A DNA stretch of 64,000 nucleotides, from assembly GCF_024703895.1 (NCBI RefSeq), contig NZ_CP087968.1:2108001-2172000 (forward strand), given 5' to 3'. Of this stretch, positions 43,054 through 53,065 are shown piece by piece. The translations under genes and the position numbers were made by a program. Below the pieces are notes generated by a model. The model did not search any database, was not told the origin of the DNA, and worked only from the letters and a program-made list of their open reading frames with translations. The DNA is from Nocardioides sp. B-3 (lineage in GTDB: Bacteria > Actinomycetota > Actinomycetes > Propionibacteriales > Nocardioidaceae). Each line of letters opens with the position of its first letter. Positions within the stretch are counted from its first letter, which is position 1.

Positions 43054-44592
43054 CGCACGCCTGCTTCCCCGGTCGATCTTGTCGGTGGGCTCGGGGTCTG
43101 GGGTACGGCGCCGCAACGCCGCCCTGAGGATCGGTGTCACGATCACCAGCGCGATGAAGGCCGGGATCGTCCCCGAGATCGGGCGGGTGGCGAAGCCCGT
43201 CGGGTCGCCGTCGAAGATCAGCATCGAGCGGCGGAAGCTCGACTCGAGCAGCGAGCCCGGGACGAACGCCAGCACCAGCGGACCGGGCTCGAAGCCGGTC
43301 TTCTTCATCAGGTAGCCGAGGATGCCGAAGCCGATCATCACGAAGATGTCGAAGACGGAGTTGTTGATCGTGTAGACGCCGAGGATCGTGATCAGGGCCG
43401 TGATCGGCGCCGGGATCGCGGGTCGCACGCGCAGGATCTTCACGAAGACCCCGACCAGCGGGATGCTCAGCGCCAGCAGGATCAGGTTGCCGATGTACAT
43501 CGAGTTGATGACGCCCCAGAACAGGTCGGGGCGCTCGTCGATGAGCTGCGGGCCGGGTGTGACGCCGACGACGAGCAGCGCCGCGAAGAGCATCGCCATC
43601 GAGGCGTTGGCCGGGATGCCGATCGTCAGCAGCGGGATGAAGGACGAGGTCGCGGCCGCGTTGTTGGCCGACTCGGGACCCGCGACGCCCTCGATCGCAC
43701 CGCGCCCGAAGCGGGAGGGGTCCTTGGCGACACGCTTCTCCGCGGCGTAGGCCGCCGGGCTGGCCATCACCGCGCCGCCACCCGGCAGCACGCCGAGGAA
43801 GAAGCCGATGATCGAGCCGCGGCCGATCGCGGGGGCGGCCTGTCGGAGGTCCGTGCGCGAGGGCCAGATGTTGGCGATCGCGGCGGGCAGGTGCGGCTTC
43901 CCGTGGCGCTCCTCCGGGTTGTAGAGGATCTCGCCGACGCCGAAGAGGCCCATGGCCACGACGACGAAGTCGATGCCGCCCCCGGAGCTGGAGGGTGTCG
44001 AAGGTGAAGCGGTTGGCGCTGGTGAAGCTGTCGGCGCCGACGGTGGCCAGCAGCAGGCCGACCGATGCGGCGACCAGCGCCTTGATGGTGTTGCCGTTGC
44101 CGATGGTGGCGACGAGCAGGACACCGAGCAGGGCGAGCGCGGCATATTCCGGCGGTCCGAAGTCCAGTGCATAGCCGGCCACGATCGGGCCGAGCAGCGT
44201 CAGGCCGATGATCGACACCGTGGCGCCGACGAAGGAGCCGATCGCGGCGATGCCGAGGGCGGTGCCGGCCTTGCCCTGCTTGGCCAGCGCGAAGCCGTCG
44301 AACACCGTCACCACCGAGCTTGCCTCGCCGGGGATGCGCAGCAGGACCGACGTGATGGTGCCGCCGTACTGCGCGCCGTAGTAGATCCCGGCCAGCATGA
44401 TGATGGCCGCGACTCGGTGCCGTCCGCCGCGGCGCCGTGCGCGATGGGCAGCAGGATCGCCATCGTGGCGGTGGGGCCGAGGCCGGGCAGGACACCGATC
44501 AGCATGCCGATGAGCACGCCGGCCGGGCAGTAGATCAGGTTGGTCGGTTGCGTCACGACGCCGAAGCCGTCGAGGAAGGCGTTCCAGTCCAT
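43050..44592 (-). CDS. tctA: tripartite tricarboxylate transporter, large membrane subunit TctA
   Basis: About 514 residues with frame changes near 44405, 43985 and 43065. The TctA signature is complete: GVLIGMLIGVLPGLGPTATM at the N-terminus, YYGAQYGGTITSVLL, IPGEASSVVTVFDG, and the second-half repeat FLGVLPGGGAVMAS. About twelve membrane segments. It forms the channel of a secondary, ion-driven, binding-protein-dependent carboxylate transporter with TctB and TctC encoded just upstream. The glucarate dehydratase downstream suggests aldarate as cargo. Confidence 0.9.
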
Positions 44593-44610
44593 GGGGGTCT
44601 CCTCTCGGGC

Positions 44611-45192
44611 CTAGAAGGCGAGCAGGTGGGGAAGCGGGATCTTCAGGGCGTAGAGGAACAGCAGGTAGAAGCCGGCCGTCGTGCAGAGCGAGATGACGAT
44701 GGTGCTGCGCCACGTCTCGCCGCCGAGGAAGCGGAGCCAGACGATGCCGAGCAGGACCGCGGGGATCTCGAAGCCGATGGTGGGGAGCAGGAGGCCGAGG
44801 CCGACGAAGGTCGCGGCGCCGATCAGCACGAGGTAGCTCGCCCCGGTGAACTTCTCCGCGTCGTCGAGCGTGCGCCCGACGACGAGCAGCACCACCGCGA
44901 GCACGGCGATCACGATCGAGACCGCGAAGGGCCACAGCCCCGGGCCGGGCCGCCGCAGCGACCCGAGCCCGTAGCCGTAGGAGAGGACGGCAGCCCCGAC
45001 GCCGAGCGCGAGGACCAGCACGGCCGAGATGATCTGGTACGGCGGACCGCCGGCCGGCGGCCGCTCGTCGGCCGGGTCCCGGGCGACCTCGGCCCGGAGC
45101 TCGGCCGGGATGTCCGGCTGCTCCGACGGCGTCTGGTGCTCGGGCCTCTCGGTCACTGTGGTCATCTCGTCTCGTCGGGTCGGGGTCGCCAC
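44611..45192 (-). CDS. tctB: tripartite tricarboxylate transporter, small membrane subunit TctB
   Basis: Intact, 193 residues from 45192; a second ATG at 45165 may be the true start. A polar N-terminus of about 50 residues precedes four hydrophobic segments, including IISAVLVLALGVGAAVLS, GLWPFAVSIVIAVLAVVLL and ISLCTTAGFYLLFLYAL, ending LKIPLPHLLAF, a typical TctB end. The stop is 18 bases before tctA and the start is two bases after tctC. Confidence 0.88.
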   Translation of the reverse strand: MATPTRRDEMTTVTERPEHQTPSEQPDIPAELRAEVARDPADERPPAGGPPYQIISAVLVLALGVGAAVLSYGYGLGSLRRPGPGLWPFAVSIVIAVLAVVLLVVGRTLDDAEKFTGASYLVLIGAATFVGLGLLLPTIGFEIPAVLLGIVWLRFLGGETWRSTIVISLCTTAGFYLLFLYALKIPLPHLLAF

Positions 45193-45194
45193 GA

Positions 45195-46194
45195 TCAGCT
45201 GGCGTCGCCGAGGTCGATGCCGTACTCGGCCACCGGGGCGGCGTAGCGCTCAGTGTCCGCCTCCAGCTGCGCCACGACCTCCTCGCCGGGGATCTCCATC
45301 GGCGTGAGGTTGTTGTTGGTGTTGAAGGTCTTGTAGGCCTCGGTCTCGAAGGTTGCCTGCATGGCCTCGGAGATCGCGTCCTTGACGTCCTGCGGGGTGC
45401 CCTTGGGGACGGTCATGAAGCGGTACTGCGAGACCTCGACGTCGAGGCCCTGCTCCTTGGCGGTGGGGACGTCGGGGAGGAAGGCGACGCGCTCGGGGCC
45501 GAAGACGCTGAGCGGGACGATCTTGCCGGACTCGATGTTCTCGATCGCCTCGCCGACCTGCAGGCAGGCGGTGTCGACTCGGTCACCGAGGAGGGCCGTG
45601 AGGGCGGGGGCGCCGCCGTCGAAGGGGATCGCCTCGGCGGGAGTCTCGTTGACATTGAAGGTCAGGGCGCAGGCGAGCTGGGCGCCGGTGCCGACACCGG
45701 TGGTGCCGTAGGTGATCTTGCCGTCGGCGTTCGCGAAGTCGTCGACGCTGGTGAAGCCCGATCCCTTGCTGGCGACGAGCACGTAGTCGTCGCGGGGAGA
45801 CGCCCCGGACGACGTCGAAGTCGTCGATGCTGGTGACCTCGTCCGCGCCGACGGCGAGCGGCGTGATCGCGAACAGCGACGCGTTCTGGACCGAGATGAC
45901 GGAACCGTCGGCCGTCGCCTTTTCGACCTCGGCGGCGGAGAGCGCGCCGTTCGCGCCCTCGCGGTTGATCACCGAGAACGTGCCGCCGAGCTCGTCGGAG
46001 AGTCCACGAGCAACCTCGCGGCTGATCAGGTCGGAGGAGCCGCCGGCGGAGGCGCCGACCGGCATCTCGACCGCGCCCGACGGGTATTCGCCGGAGTCGC
46101 TACCGCCGCCGGCGGTGTTCGAGACACCGCCACAGGCAGTGAGGGCGAGGGCCGCGGAGGCCGTGACGGCGGCGAGGCTGACGTTCTTGCGCAT
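45195..46194 (-). CDS. tctC: tripartite tricarboxylate transporter, substrate-binding lipoprotein TctC
   Basis: About 332 residues with one frame change near 45800. The N-terminus MRKNVSLAAVTASAALALTACGG is a lipoprotein signal with lipobox LTAC, so the mature protein is tethered outside the membrane. TctC features: VGASAGGSSDLISREVARGL, ITYGTTGVGTGAQLAC and LPDVPTAKEQGLDVEV. It captures the carboxylate and passes it to TctA/TctB. First gene of the five-gene operon, divergent from the LysR gene. Confidence 0.9.
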
Positions 46195-46254
46195 GGAAGG
46201 CTCCTTGAACGGGGGTGTGATCACCGACACTAGGTTTCGCCCACGATGCTCGTC

Positions 46255-46277
46255 CAAGCCCGATGTGGCATGGCTTG
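46255..46277. promoter_or_regulatory. LysR-type operator between tctC and the LysR gene
   Basis: CAAGCC (46255-46260), 11 bases, GGCTTG (46272-46277): a perfect inverted repeat with the T-N11-A-like spacing of LysR sites, in the 96-bp divergent promoter region and 13 bases before the regulator's ATG. Confidence 0.65.
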
Positions 46278-46290
46278 ATACTTTGCACGT

Positions 46291-47200
46291 ATGGCGATCA
46301 CCCCGGATCAGGTGCGGTGCTTCATCGCCGTCGCGGAGGAGCTGCACTTCGGCCGGGCAGCCGAACGGTTGTCGATGACCCAGCCGCCATTGTCCCGGCA
46401 GATCCAGAAGCTGGAGAAGACGGTCGGTGCCCAGCTGCTCGAGCGCGACAACCGGCGGGTGGCGCTGACCGGCGCGGGCGCGGCCTTCCTCGACGAGGCC
46501 TACCGCCTGCTCAACCTCGTCGAGGGCGCGGGCGACCCGGCTCGCCGCGTCGACGCCGGCGCGGCCGGCGTGGTGCGGCTCGGGTTCACGGCCGTGTCCG
46601 CCATCTCGATCCTCGGGCCGCTGCTGCGTCGGCTGACCGCCGCGCTGCCCGACGTCGAGGTGCTGCTCTCCGAACGCGTCACCCCTGGCCCGGGTCGACG
46701 GCATCCGCCGCGGCGAGCTCGACATCGGGCTGGCCCGGCCGCCGTTCGACACCGAGCTGCTCTCCTCCAAGGTCGTCCTGCGCGAGCCGCTGATGGCGGT
46801 CGTGCCCACGGATCACCCGCTGGCTTCGTCGGATCGCGCCCTCACGCCCCAGGACTTCGAGGGCCAGCCGGTCATCGGCTACGACCCGCAGCAGTCGCGC
46901 TACTTCCACGAGCTCTCCGTGCGGTTCCTCGCCAACGCCCACCCGCGCATCGAGCAGCGCGTCCACCGTGTCCTCACCGCGATGCTGCTCGTCGCCGCCG
47001 ACCGCGGGCTGGCGCTGGCGCCCGCGTCTGCTTCCTCGCTCGCCGTCCCCGGTGTCGTCTTCAAGACGCTCGTCCACGGTGGCGGCGACACCGCCCTCGA
47101 CGCCGACCCCGAGCGGCCGGTCGAGCTCTATGCCGTGTGGTCGCGCGAGTCGGTCTCCCCGGTCGTACGCCGAGTGCTGGACGTGATGCTGACCGTCTGA
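46291..47200 (+). CDS. LysR-family regulator
   Basis: 302 residues after removing one extra C near 46683 (ACCCCTGG). The N-terminal helix-turn-helix FGRAAERLSMTQPPLSRQIQ and linker KTVGAQLLERDNRRVALTGAG are standard. The effector domain includes RRGELDIGLARPPF and LPDVEVLLSE. It is divergent from the tctCBA-usp-glucarate dehydratase operon and is its likely activator, responding to an aldarate or a breakdown product. Confidence 0.9.
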
Positions 47201-47221
47201 CCTTCGGGCAGGATCAAGGCC

Positions 47222-47638
47222 ATGGCCCTCACGATCCAGTCCCTGATCATCGACTGCCACGACCCGTCGACGCTGGCGTCCTTCTGGGAAGCGGCGCTCG
47301 GCTGGCGCCGTACGTTTGAAAAGGCCGACGAGGTCGTGCTCGAACCGCCCGAGCACTCGCTCCAGGACGGCGTCGCGCCCGATCTGCTCTTCGGGCTCTC
47401 GCCCGACGGCAAGGTCGGCAAGAACCGGCTGCACCTCGACCTGCGCCCGGACGTCCGGGCCGTCGAGGTGGAGCGCCTGCTCGGCCCGGGCGCGAGCCTC
47501 GCCGACGTCGGCCGGGGCGATGACGTCACGTGGGTGGTGATGACGGACCCCGAGGGCAACGAGTTCTGCGTGCTGCGGCCCTTCAACGAGGACGAGCTGG
47601 CGCAGCTCGAAGCGATCCGAGCTGCCCGTCGGCAGTAG
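47222..47638 (+). CDS. VOC/glyoxalase-like domain protein
   Basis: Intact, 138 residues. A single VOC-fold unit with IIDCHDPSTLASFWEAALGW at the start, NRLHLDLRP at the metal-ligand strand and MTDPEGNEFCVLRPF at the end. This small actinobacterial form is common and mostly uncharacterised; a divalent metal enzyme or binding protein is expected. It starts 22 bases after the LysR gene. Confidence 0.83.
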   Translation: MALTIQSLIIDCHDPSTLASFWEAALGWRRTFEKADEVVLEPPEHSLQDGVAPDLLFGLSPDGKVGKNRLHLDLRPDVRAVEVERLLGPGASLADVGRGDDVTWVVMTDPEGNEFCVLRPFNEDELAQLEAIRAARRQ

Positions 47639-47642
47639 CCGG

Positions 47643-48783
47643 TCAGGCCGTGATGGCGTCGCCGTGTCGCTTCGCGTGCAGCAGCCGGTCGCGCAGGCGC
47701 ACCAGCTCGCCGACCGCCTCGAGGAACCGGGTCGTGCTGTCGCCGACCCGGGAGGTCGTCGAAGTAGAAGTGCCGCATCGCGAGCCGGTCGAGGTGGTGC
47801 TCGTCGTGGTCGAGGCGTGCCTCGACGAGGGTGCTCAGGTCGGCGACGTTGGACTCGTCGATCACGTCGGCACAGTGGCTGACCGGCACCTCGTCGCGGA
47901 AGCGTGCCGCGTCCCGGTGGCGGTCGGTGATCAGGATCGGCTTGTCGGTGCAGAGGTAGAGCCAGTCGAGGCCCACCGACGACACGTCGGTCACCATCGC
48001 GTCGCAGTCGGGCATGACGGCGAGGATGTTGCCGGTCAGCACGGTCGTGTGGCCGGCGTCGGGCTCGCGCGCGGCCGCGTCGGCGACCAGCGACAGGATC
48101 TCGAGGTGCCCGGCCCGGATCGCGGGCGCGAGGCTCGTGGTCACCTTCGGGTGCGGCTTGTAGACGATGCGCACGTCGGGGACGGCCGGGATGCGGCGTA
48201 CGACCTCAGGCCCGATGGTGTCGACCGACGTGTAGTCGTTGTAGTCGGCGTCGCCCTCCCGTGTCGGGGCATAGAGGACCGTACGGCGACTGGTCGGCGC
48301 GATCAGCGGAGCCGGGCGCAGGTCGAGCTGCGGGCGGCCGATGCGGACCAGCCGGCTGGTGTCGAACTCGAGGAGGCCGTCGAGGTGGCGCTGCACGGCG
48401 GCCTCGCCGGCGACGAAGACGCGGTCGTAGGCCTTGGCGTTGTTGCTCGCCATCGACTGCTTGTCGCTCTCGCCGTGGTTGATGTGCACGTGCAGCTTGG
48501 TGCCGTCGACCAGCGAGTTGAAGTTGAGCGAGGAGTTGTTGCAGTAGAGCACGACCTTCGCGTCGAGCTCGGCGTAGAGCTCGCTGAGGTCGGCGAAGCC
48601 CTGCGCGAGCATGATCGGCAGCTCCGTGCGCTCGGCCAGCAACGTCGCGACGTCGGGGTCGCGCACGACGATGCCCACCGGGTGGCGCTCGTGCAGGACC
48701 TCGAGCACCTCCAGCCACTGGATCAACTGGTAGCTCCGGGAGGGGTCATCTGCGTAGTACGCAAGGACGTGGGCGTCGTTCAC
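47643..48783 (-). CDS. CDP-glycerol glycerophosphotransferase-like protein
   Basis: About 379 residues after removing one extra base near 47750. The GT-B-type fold has RTVLYAPTREGDADYND, VYKPHPKVTTS, MPDCDAMVTDVSSVGLDWLYL and KPILITD, the set seen in teichoic-acid-type glycerophosphotransferases (VLYAPT, KxHP and TDxSS motifs). There is no N-terminal membrane segment. It would transfer glycerol-phosphate or a similar unit to a cell-wall polymer or polysaccharide. It stands alone. Confidence 0.72.
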
Positions 48784-48827
48784 ACAAGGATTCTAGTGCG
48801 CGCGGAGGGGTGCTCCCGACCGTCCGG

Positions 48828-49649
48828 TCAGCCCACTCCCGCGTAGCCCTCGCGGTAGCTCGGACGGCTCGGCTCCCACCCCGTGCTCCTCAGCCGTGCG
48901 TTGGACAACCGCTTGCCGTGGCCCGGGGTCGGATCGGCCCTCGGTGGGGCTTCGGCGGCGAGCCGGCGGGCGATGAAGGCCGCCACGTCGCCGAGCTGCG
49001 CGGGCTCGTCGTCGGTGCCGAGGTAGAACTTCTCGGGCGGTTCCGGTCGCGTGAGCAGGTGGACGATCGCCGCTGCCGCGTCCTCGCGGTGGATCCGGTT
49101 GGTCCACCGGTGCGGGTCGTCGATCCGCCCCTCGAGCACCCGGTCGAGGAGCCGGGTGCTGCCGCCGCCGTACAGGCCGGAGAGGCGGAGGACGGTGCCG
49201 TGGGGGACGCGCCCGAGGAAGAGCTCCTCGGCGGCCAGCAACATCCGACCGGGCCCGTCCTTGGGGTGCGCGGGCGTGGTCTCGTCGCTGAGCCCGGGCA
49301 GGTTGGTGCTCGCGTTGACCGCGGTGGAGGAGACGAGGACGGCCCGCTCGGGCACGGATCCCGTGGCCGCGAGGGCGTCGAGGGCGTGGGCCATGCCTTC
49401 GACGTACGTCGATCGGTAGGCCTCCTCCGTCCGCGGCCGCGCGGTCAGGGCCACCACGAGGAATCGAGCCCGGAGGTCGGGCAGCGCGGGTGCCTCACGC
49501 GTCAGGTCGACGGAGAGCCCTTTGATGGGAGCCGGCACCTTGTCGGCGTTGCGGCGCAGGGCCAGCACGTCGTGGCCGCGCTCGGCGAGCCGGCGGCCGA
49601 CGGCCGCGCCGAGGTCGCCGCAGCCGACGAGGAGCACATCGGAGGTCAC
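48828..49649 (-). CDS. NAD(P)-dependent epimerase/dehydratase family protein (YeeZ-like)
   Basis: Intact, 273 residues. The Rossmann start VLLVGCGDLGAAVGRRLAERGH, the VLVSSTAVN strand and LRLSGLYGGG and HREDAAAAIVHLL segments are those of extended-SDR proteins related to E. coli YeeZ, which lack the usual YxxxK tyrosine in a standard context. The substrate is unknown. It is head-to-head with the flavoprotein gene at 49722, sharing a 72-bp promoter region. Confidence 0.8.
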   Translation of the reverse strand: MTSDVLLVGCGDLGAAVGRRLAERGHDVLALRRNADKVPAPIKGLSVDLTREAPALPDLRARFLVVALTARPRTEEAYRSTYVEGMAHALDALAATGSVPERAVLVSSTAVNASTNLPGLSDETTPAHPKDGPGRMLLAAEELFLGRVPHGTVLRLSGLYGGGSTRLLDRVLEGRIDDPHRWTNRIHREDAAAAIVHLLTRPEPPEKFYLGTDDEPAQLGDVAAFIARRLAAEAPPRADPTPGHGKRLSNARLRSTGWEPSRPSYREGYAGVG

Positions 49650-49721
49650 GCCGGAACGGTAGCCGCAGGACTACCCGAATTGAGCGTTTACGTCGTCCGG
49701 ATCGAGTGTCACCGTTGATCC

Positions 49722-51096
49722 ATGACGCGCATGCTCCGGGCCGACCACCTCGTGGTGGGCGCCGGCGCCATGGGGATGGCGTTCACCGATGCACTGATCG
49801 ACCACTCCGACGCGCACGTGGTGATGATCGACCGACGCCACGGCGTCGGCGGGCACTGGCTGGAGGCCTACCCCTTCGTCCGGCTGCACCGGGCCTCCGC
49901 GTTCTACGGCGTCCCGTCGACGCTCATGGGCGGCGGCAAGCTGCAGGAGACGGGCCCGGAGGCCGGGCTGCAGGAACGCGCGACCCAGTCGGAGATCACG
50001 GCCTACTACGCGCGGATGCTCGACCGGATGGTCACCTCGGGGCGGGTCGAGTTCTTCGCGAACTGCGACTACGTCGGTGACCGGACCTTCGTCTCGCGCA
50101 TCTCCGGCGAGCGGTTCGAGGTCCCCTCGTCCTGTCGGATCGTCAACGCGCACCACCTCGCGCCGAGCATCCCCGCGGAGAAGCCGGCGCCCTTCGGCAT
50201 CGGCGACGGCGCGCGCGTGCTGCCGGTGAACGACCTCGCGCGCCTCCGGGAGGCGCCCAGCCAGTACGTCGTCACCGGCTCCGGCAAGACCGCCACCGAC
50301 GCCTGCATCTGGCTGCTGGCGCGCGGCGTCGACCCCGGCGCGATCTGCTGGGTGCGACCGCGCGACCCGTGGATGATGAACCGGGCGAAGGTCCAGCCGG
50401 ACCCGGCGATCTTCCTGTCCATGGCGGCCGACGTCATGCAGGCCGGCGCGTCGGCCGCCTCCCCGGAGGACTTCTTCCTCCGGCTCGAGGAAGCCGACGT
50501 GATGCTGCGCATCGACCGGTCCGTCATGCCGACCATGGCGAAGGCGCCGACGCTCGCGACCCGGGAGCTCGAGCAGCTGCGGACCCTCGAGAACGTCGTA
50601 CGCCGCGGGCACCTCGAGTCCGTCGAGCGCGGCAAGCTCGTCTTCGCCGACGGTGCGATCGAGATCGCGGACGACGCGCTCGTCGTGCACTGCGCCGCCG
50701 ACGGGTTGAAGTACCCCGGGCTCGTCCCCGTCTGGCGCCATGAGGACATCACGCTGCAGCCGATCCGGGCCGGCTTCCCCTGCCCGGGGGCGGCGGTGAT
50801 CGGGTACGTCGAGGCGACCCGCACCGACGACGAGGAGAAGAACAGGCTGGCCGCGCCATCGCCGTACCCCCGACACGATGGCGTCCCGGGGACTGATGAA
50901 CGTCATCGGCACCCGTTCGGCGATGACCTTCTCGGCCGAGCCGGACATCAAGGAGTGGGCCGACGGGGTCGCGCTCAACCCGTCACGCATCCCGGCGGGG
51001 TATGCCGCGACGCCGGCCCTCGACGACGCGCGCTCGCGGCTCGGTATCCACACGAAGCCCGCGCTGGCACGGCTTGCCGAGCTGGCGGCCGGCTGA
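49722..51096 (+). CDS. FAD/NAD(P)-binding oxidoreductase
   Basis: 457 residues after removing one extra base near 50865. The N-terminal dinucleotide fold reads DHLVVGAGAMGMAFTDALID; HGVGGHWLEAYPFVRLHRA resembles the flavin-monooxygenase signature region, and a second nucleotide site is in YVVTGSGKTATDACIWLLARG. It may be a monooxygenase-like enzyme; I cannot name its substrate. Convergent with the NYN gene, with one base between stops. Confidence 0.78.
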
Positions 51097-51097
51097 C

Positions 51098-51775
51098 TCA
51101 GGCCCGGTGCTTGCCGCTGTAGACCGGCGCCTGCTCCTCGAGCGAGTGCGACAGGTCCACGAACTCGTGGCAGCGCGCCTTGACGTCGTCGGGCGTCGGC
51201 GAGGTGCCGAAGCCGAGCACCGGCACGCCGGCCGCGTTGAGCCGCACGATCAGCGGATGCAGGGAGGCGATGTCGCCGACGATCGCCACCGCGTCGACGG
51301 CGGCGCTCGCGTGCGAGGTCGACGGCATCGATGGTGAGGGCGACCAGAGACCGGTGGTCGGCCTCGTCGCCGAACTGGTGGAACGGCTGGACCCCGTGCC
51401 GACGCAGCGGCGCGGACCACCAGCCGCGTGCCGCAGGGGACGTCCAGTCGGCATAGGCCCGGCAGACGCTGACCGTCCCGTGCTCGGAGAGCGCGTCGAA
51501 CAGCGCCGCGGCCGAGTCGGCTGGCGTGGTCCCGGCGTCGATCAGCACGGCCAGTCGAGACGCGGGCAAGCGTTGGGACCGAGGGCGGGACGGTGCCGGT
51601 GACGGAGCGTGTGGTTCCCGGCGACGGCGGGGAGTGGCGGTCGAGGCGGCTCGGCGTCGCCGGCTGGCCGGGCCTGCTGCTCGACGGCCTCCGACACCTG
51701 AACCCATTGCCTGACGAGCGAGGTGAGCAGCTCATCCGCGATCGGGGTGCTCGACGACTCGTCAGCGCCAGTCAT
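51098..51775 (-). CDS. NYN-domain protein 1 (PIN-like, LabA/DUF88 type)
   Basis: 225 residues with two compensating frame changes (near 51330 and 51570). A short N-terminal region (LLTSLVRQWVQVSEAVEQQ) precedes the NYN domain: LAVLIDAGTT with the first acidic residue, VSVCRAYADWTSPAARGWW, SLVALTIDAVDLAR and VAIVGDIASLHPLIVRLNAAG. NYN proteins are predicted RNases with a cluster of aspartates. It ends GKHRA, as does NYN protein 2 at 52218, showing a tandem duplication. Confidence 0.75.
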
Positions 51776-51915
51776 GAGGCCCGATCCACGTGCCGCGCGG
51801 GGGTGGGCAATTTGGTCAGACCTTCAACTCGGCTGGCTGGCTGGGAAGCGGAGAATATCAGTGCGTGAGCGCGAGCACAGGGGGCGACGTCGGTGGTCGG
51901 TGCGACCATCAGCGC

Positions 51916-52221
51916 ATGAACCAGCACGTCTTCGATGCACAGATCTGGGAGCACGCGCCGGACGAACCCGGGTCGTGGCACTTCCTCACGCTGCCGCTCG
52001 AGGTCGCTGAGGACGTGGCCCTCGAGGCCGGGCCGCGCGGCGGTTTCGGCAGCATCCGGGTCGAGGTGACGATCGGGTCGTCGACCCGGCGGACGTCGCT
52101 GTTCCCCGACTCGAAGTCCGGCACGTTCGTGCTGCCGGTGAAGAAGCCGGTGCGGCAGGCCAACTCCCTCTCCGCTGGTGACACGTGCGAGGTGAGCCTG
52201 TCGGTCGGCGAGCCTGACTAG
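51916..52221 (+). CDS. DUF1905-domain protein
   Basis: Intact, 101 residues. It begins MNQHVFDAQIWEHAPD and GSWHFLTLPLEVAEDV, then GGFGSIRVEVTIGSSTRRTSLFPD and VKKPVRQANSL, the DUF1905 beta-barrel pattern with the buried tryptophan and the RTSLFP turn. The function is unknown. It lies on the plus strand between the two minus-strand NYN genes and its stop overlaps that of NYN protein 2. Confidence 0.78.
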   Translation: MNQHVFDAQIWEHAPDEPGSWHFLTLPLEVAEDVALEAGPRGGFGSIRVEVTIGSSTRRTSLFPDSKSGTFVLPVKKPVRQANSLSAGDTCEVSLSVGEPD

Positions 52222-52919
52222 GCCCGGTGCTTGCCGAGGTCGCAGGCGCTTTCCAGTGTCGTCAGGTCGACGAACTCGTGGCACAGCGCCAGCACGTCGA
52301 CCGGCGTGGCCGTGGTGCCGAAGGCGAGGACCTTCACCCCGGCTGCGTTGAGGCGCACCACGAGCGGCTGCAGCGAGGTGAGATCGCCGACGAGGGCGAT
52401 CAGGTCGACGGCGGTGTCGCGCGCCGGGTCCACGGCGTCGATGGTGAGCGCGACGAGCGACCGCTGGTCGTGGTCGTGGTCGAAGTGGTGGTGCGGCTGG
52501 ATCCCGTGCTGGCGCAGTGGCGCGGACCACCAGTCGCGCGCTCCCGGGGATGCCCAATCGGCGTAGGCGCGGCAGACGCTGACCTGACCGTGGTCGGCGA
52601 GCACGGCGAACAGGCCGTCTGCCCGGGCCGAGCTGGTGGTCTCCACGTCGATCAGCACGGCCAGTCGGCGGGTGGACTGGCCGGGCGACGGCGCGGTCGA
52701 CCGGCGGTGGCGGCGGGGCAGTGCAGGAAGGGGCACAGCAGGCGACGTCACCTCGGGTGGCGTCCACCGCGGCCGTGGGGGTGAGGTGTCGCCAGCGGGT
52801 CGTCCCCGCCGGTCGAGTGCTTCCGAGGTCTTCACCCACTGCCGCACGAGCGCGGTCAGCGAGAAGTCCGCGTCGCCGCCGACCGTGCGGTCGTCGTGGC
52901 GCTCCGGTGCCATCGTCAT
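52218..52919 (-). CDS. NYN-domain protein 2 (PIN-like, LabA/DUF88 type)
   Basis: Intact, 233 residues. N-terminal helix LTALVRQWVKTSEALDRRG, a proline-rich linker, then the NYN domain: LAVLIDVETTSSARADGL, VSVCRAYADWASPGARDWW, LVALTIDAVDPARDTAVD and LIALVGDLTSLQPLVVRL. Block by block it matches NYN protein 1, with the same GKHRA end and a 16-base identical DNA stretch at the stop. Putative RNase; target unknown. Confidence 0.82.
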   Translation of the reverse strand: MTMAPERHDDRTVGGDADFSLTALVRQWVKTSEALDRRGRPAGDTSPPRPRWTPPEVTSPAVPLPALPRRHRRSTAPSPGQSTRRLAVLIDVETTSSARADGLFAVLADHGQVSVCRAYADWASPGARDWWSAPLRQHGIQPHHHFDHDHDQRSLVALTIDAVDPARDTAVDLIALVGDLTSLQPLVVRLNAAGVKVLAFGTTATPVDVLALCHEFVDLTTLESACDLGKHRA

Positions 52920-53065
52920 CTTCCCTGCCCCATTCCCCGGCGTCGAGAACGTCCAGCGTGTTCCTGTCGGTGCGCGGGTGTGGCAGATCGCCCGGACCTT
53001 TACCTTGCTGGCTAGACCAGCGGGGACGGTCAGCCCGTCCCCACCAGCCCGTCCCCGCCAGCCCG

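Noticed and set aside
43050..43080. Apparent TctA-UspA fusion protein
   Set aside because: The continuous frame depends on CGGGGAAGC near 43065. Removing one G yields a TctA end (REAGVR) and an ATGA overlap with the usp start, the same junction type as at the neighbouring genes, so the fusion is an indel artefact.
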